Positions 13,613-15,182 of a stretch of 15,182 bases of DNA are shown piece by piece. The notes below the pieces were generated by a model, which was given only the letters and a program-made list of their open reading frames with translations, made no database searches and was not told the origin of the DNA. The stretch is from positions 1 through 15,182 of the forward strand of contig CAMORJ010000031.1 of assembly GCA_946623775.1 (NCBI GenBank), read 5' to 3'. A program made the position numbers and the translations under genes. The DNA is from an uncultured Bacillota bacterium. Its GTDB lineage: Bacteria > Bacillota_I > Bacilli_A > RFN20 > CAG-826. How positions within the stretch are numbered: the stretch's first letter is position 1; each line of letters starts with the position of its first letter.

Positions 13613-13752
13613 AATTAATGCCTCACTTCGTATAAATGATATCTATGGGCGCGCAACGGTGTGTACGATTTCTTTGCGAACGCCAGGATATTTATTTGTT
13701 CCGCCTTTGACGTAAAAAGACCGAAAATGAATGCACGCCCCCCTTTGTTTTA

Positions 13753-13782
13753 AAAAGCGCAGCAAGCTAAGCGTGCGCTTTT
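13753..13782 (-). terminator. Terminator of the S41 peptidase gene
   Basis: AAAAGCGC (13753-13760) pairs with GCGCTTTT (13775-13782) around a 14-base loop. On the minus strand the stem ends in GCGCTTTTTA, eight bases after the peptidase stop. Confidence 0.75.
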
Positions 13783-13790
13783 CGCAGCGA

Positions 13791-15182
13791 CTAATCGATT
13801 AATTTGCTCTGCAGGGATTGCAGGTTGTAGAACTCGTCAAACGTCAAACTGATGTCTGGGACAACGCCATCCTCGCAACCTTCGAAGTTGCCGTTATCGT
13901 ACCAGCCACTGTGGGTGGTGGAGGAGAAGAGCGCTATGATGCCGCTTGGTAGCGAGACGCTTGAAACAGAGCACTCGCCGCCGCCAGACTTTTGGCCGAC
14001 GATGGTCACAAAGTTCTGCTTCTTGGCGAAGAAGGGCAATGCGTTGCCACAGGAGAACGAGGCGTCGCTGAGCAAAAGATAAATCTTATAAGAGTGGCCT
14101 ACTACATCATCGACGGTGTAGCGCCCATCGTTGTTTGTGTCGACTCGGGTGGTCATTTGGACGGTCCCGACCGTGCCGCGCTGCAAGAACCCTTTGGCGC
14201 TGTTTGAGGGGCTGATGTAAGCGAGGATCTTATATAGAACGCCGATGGTTCCGCCTCCATTTAAGGACATATCGAGGACTACCTTCGTAATGCTCTTGTT
14301 GGCTTTGATTGTCTGGAATTGCTTCTGCAAATAGAAGAAGGTATCTTGGTCTGCGATGTCGGGAGACAGCTCGCGGGTCCCCGGAACATAGGCTTCCATC
14401 GCAAAATTGAATGCGTTGAAATTGATGACTGCTAGGCTTTGATCGGCGGAAATGCGCACATCTTTTTCAGTCAGCCCTTCGCCATCCAAAACCGCTTTTC
14501 TCTTTTGGGTCAGGGTTTTGAGCGTTTGGTTGCGCGAAACGCTGTTGGGCCCGCGCTGGCTCGTCAGTGTGCCTGCACCTTGTCCCCACCAGGGGGTGAC
14601 TGAGCTGACTCCGGTGTGATCGTCATCAAGAATGTTCAAAGCGTTCACGATGGCTTGGGCATGAACGATCGGGTCTTGGGATCCGATTTGCCCATTGTTA
14701 TCGATGTTCTTTTCTTTTAGATAAGTCGCAAAGCCCTTGTTGCCGAGCTTTCTGCTTCTTAGGCCGTACTCGTTATTCATCTTGAAATAGAACACGTCGG
14801 CGTCTGCGTAAGCGAGGCCTTTTGGCATGCGGCCGTGATTCTGGTAATATCTGCCCCATTCTTCACTTGCTACGACAGATCTATTTCCGATCGAAAATTT
14901 ATTGACCAGCTGAGCAGCTCCTTCATAACGGTAAAGCATGGATCCGCTGTAAAAGTGGGTGACTCCGGCGCTGCTTCCGATTCTTGCGTCCCACAACGCT
15001 AATGGAAGGTAGAACACGCCATTGTTTTTATACGTCGGGAGTTTGCCCTCCCCAAAATACTCTTTTGTGCCGGTGGTGGTGCCTTGCGCGGCGACGGAAC
15101 TTGCGATTTCCGCTTGAAGGAACAAAGAAGTTTTCGAATAATCGACCAAAGACGTTAACGCAGCCGAAGCTTCGCCGGCATA
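13791..15182 (-). CDS. S41-family (C-terminal processing/tricorn-type) peptidase, 5' end outside the window
   Basis: Probable secreted serine peptidase. The frame is open to the right edge (first visible residues YAGEASAALTSLVDYSK), so the TTG at 15149 is unlikely to be the real start and the signal sequence is missing. Counting from that TTG: LDDDHTG (H178), a VLDMSLNGGG strand-turn typical of S41 (291-300), and the nucleophile region SDASFSCGN with S366 as the likely catalytic Ser, then VGQKSGGGECSV and the EDGVVPDI end. Between them is an EF-hand/dockerin-like calcium loop, DTNNDGRYTVDD (337-348). The SFSCGNALPFFAK arrangement is common in lipoprotein S41 peptidases of gut Bacillota, so a lipobox upstream is expected. 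Substrate unknown. It is separated from the GH43 gene by its own terminator and a promoter-sized gap. Confidence 0.85.
   Translation of the reverse strand, partial: YAGEASAALTSLVDYSKTSLFLQAEIASSVAAQGTTTGTKEYFGEGKLPTYKNNGVFYLPLALWDARIGSSAGVTHFYSGSMLYRYEGAAQLVNKFSIGNRSVVASEEWGRYYQNHGRMPKGLAYADADVFYFKMNNEYGLRSRKLGNKGFATYLKEKNIDNNGQIGSQDPIVHAQAIVNALNILDDDHTGVSSVTPWWGQGAGTLTSQRGPNSVSRNQTLKTLTQKRKAVLDGEGLTEKDVRISADQSLAVINFNAFNFAMEAYVPGTRELSPDIADQDTFFYLQKQFQTIKANKSITKVVLDMSLNGGGTIGVLYKILAYISPSNSAKGFLQRGTVGTVQMTTRVDTNNDGRYTVDDVVGHSYKIYLLLSDASFSCGNALPFFAKKQNFVTIVGQKSGGGECSVSSVSLPSGIIALFSSTTHSGWYDNGNFEGCEDGVVPDISLTFDEFYNLQSLQSKLID

Overview
The window looks like chromosomal DNA from a fermentative, probably gut-dwelling member of the Bacillota (Bacilli/Erysipelotrichia-like). 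This is an inference from family content and style: four full-length lipoproteins with lipoboxes, two of them with long Ser/Pro-rich linkers, AGGAGG-type ribosome sites, a SpoIIE-type phosphatase, and short intergenic gaps ending in hairpin-plus-T-run terminators. No rRNA, tRNA, CRISPR array, transposase or phage gene was seen.

Left edge (1-1692): a visibly AT-rich block holds a radical SAM/SPASM maturase, open to the window edge, and a 37-codon Cys-rich peptide gene that overlaps its 3' end and is too short for ordinary gene finding. Together they look like a RiPP (ribosomally made, post-translationally modified peptide) cassette. This is the most interesting part of the window. A terminator-like hairpin (1781-1820) and about 420 bp without an intact gene follow, including what looks like a decayed zinc-ribbon gene on the minus strand.

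Housekeeping and signalling block (2114-6925): a membrane-bound HAMP/SpoIIE-type phosphatase, a convergent short-chain dehydrogenase, a Phd/YefM antitoxin whose ParE-type toxin partner survives only as an internally deleted remnant, and CTP synthase (pyrG). A compound inverted repeat and an intrinsic terminator lie directly upstream of the pyrG ribosome site, suggesting attenuation.

Surface lipoprotein block (6986-15182): a class-3-lipase-like lipoprotein (minus), an aldose 1-epimerase lipoprotein (plus), a metallophosphoesterase lipoprotein translationally coupled to a polytopic membrane protein (plus), a GH43-type glycosidase lipoprotein (minus) and a 5'-truncated S41 peptidase (minus). All would act outside the membrane except the polytopic protein. 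The GH43 enzyme and epimerase are compatible with trimming plant arabinoxylan-type glycans and mutarotating the released sugars at the surface. The genes are on both strands and separated by terminators, so they are not one operon. Plus- and minus-strand genes mostly meet at bidirectional terminators.
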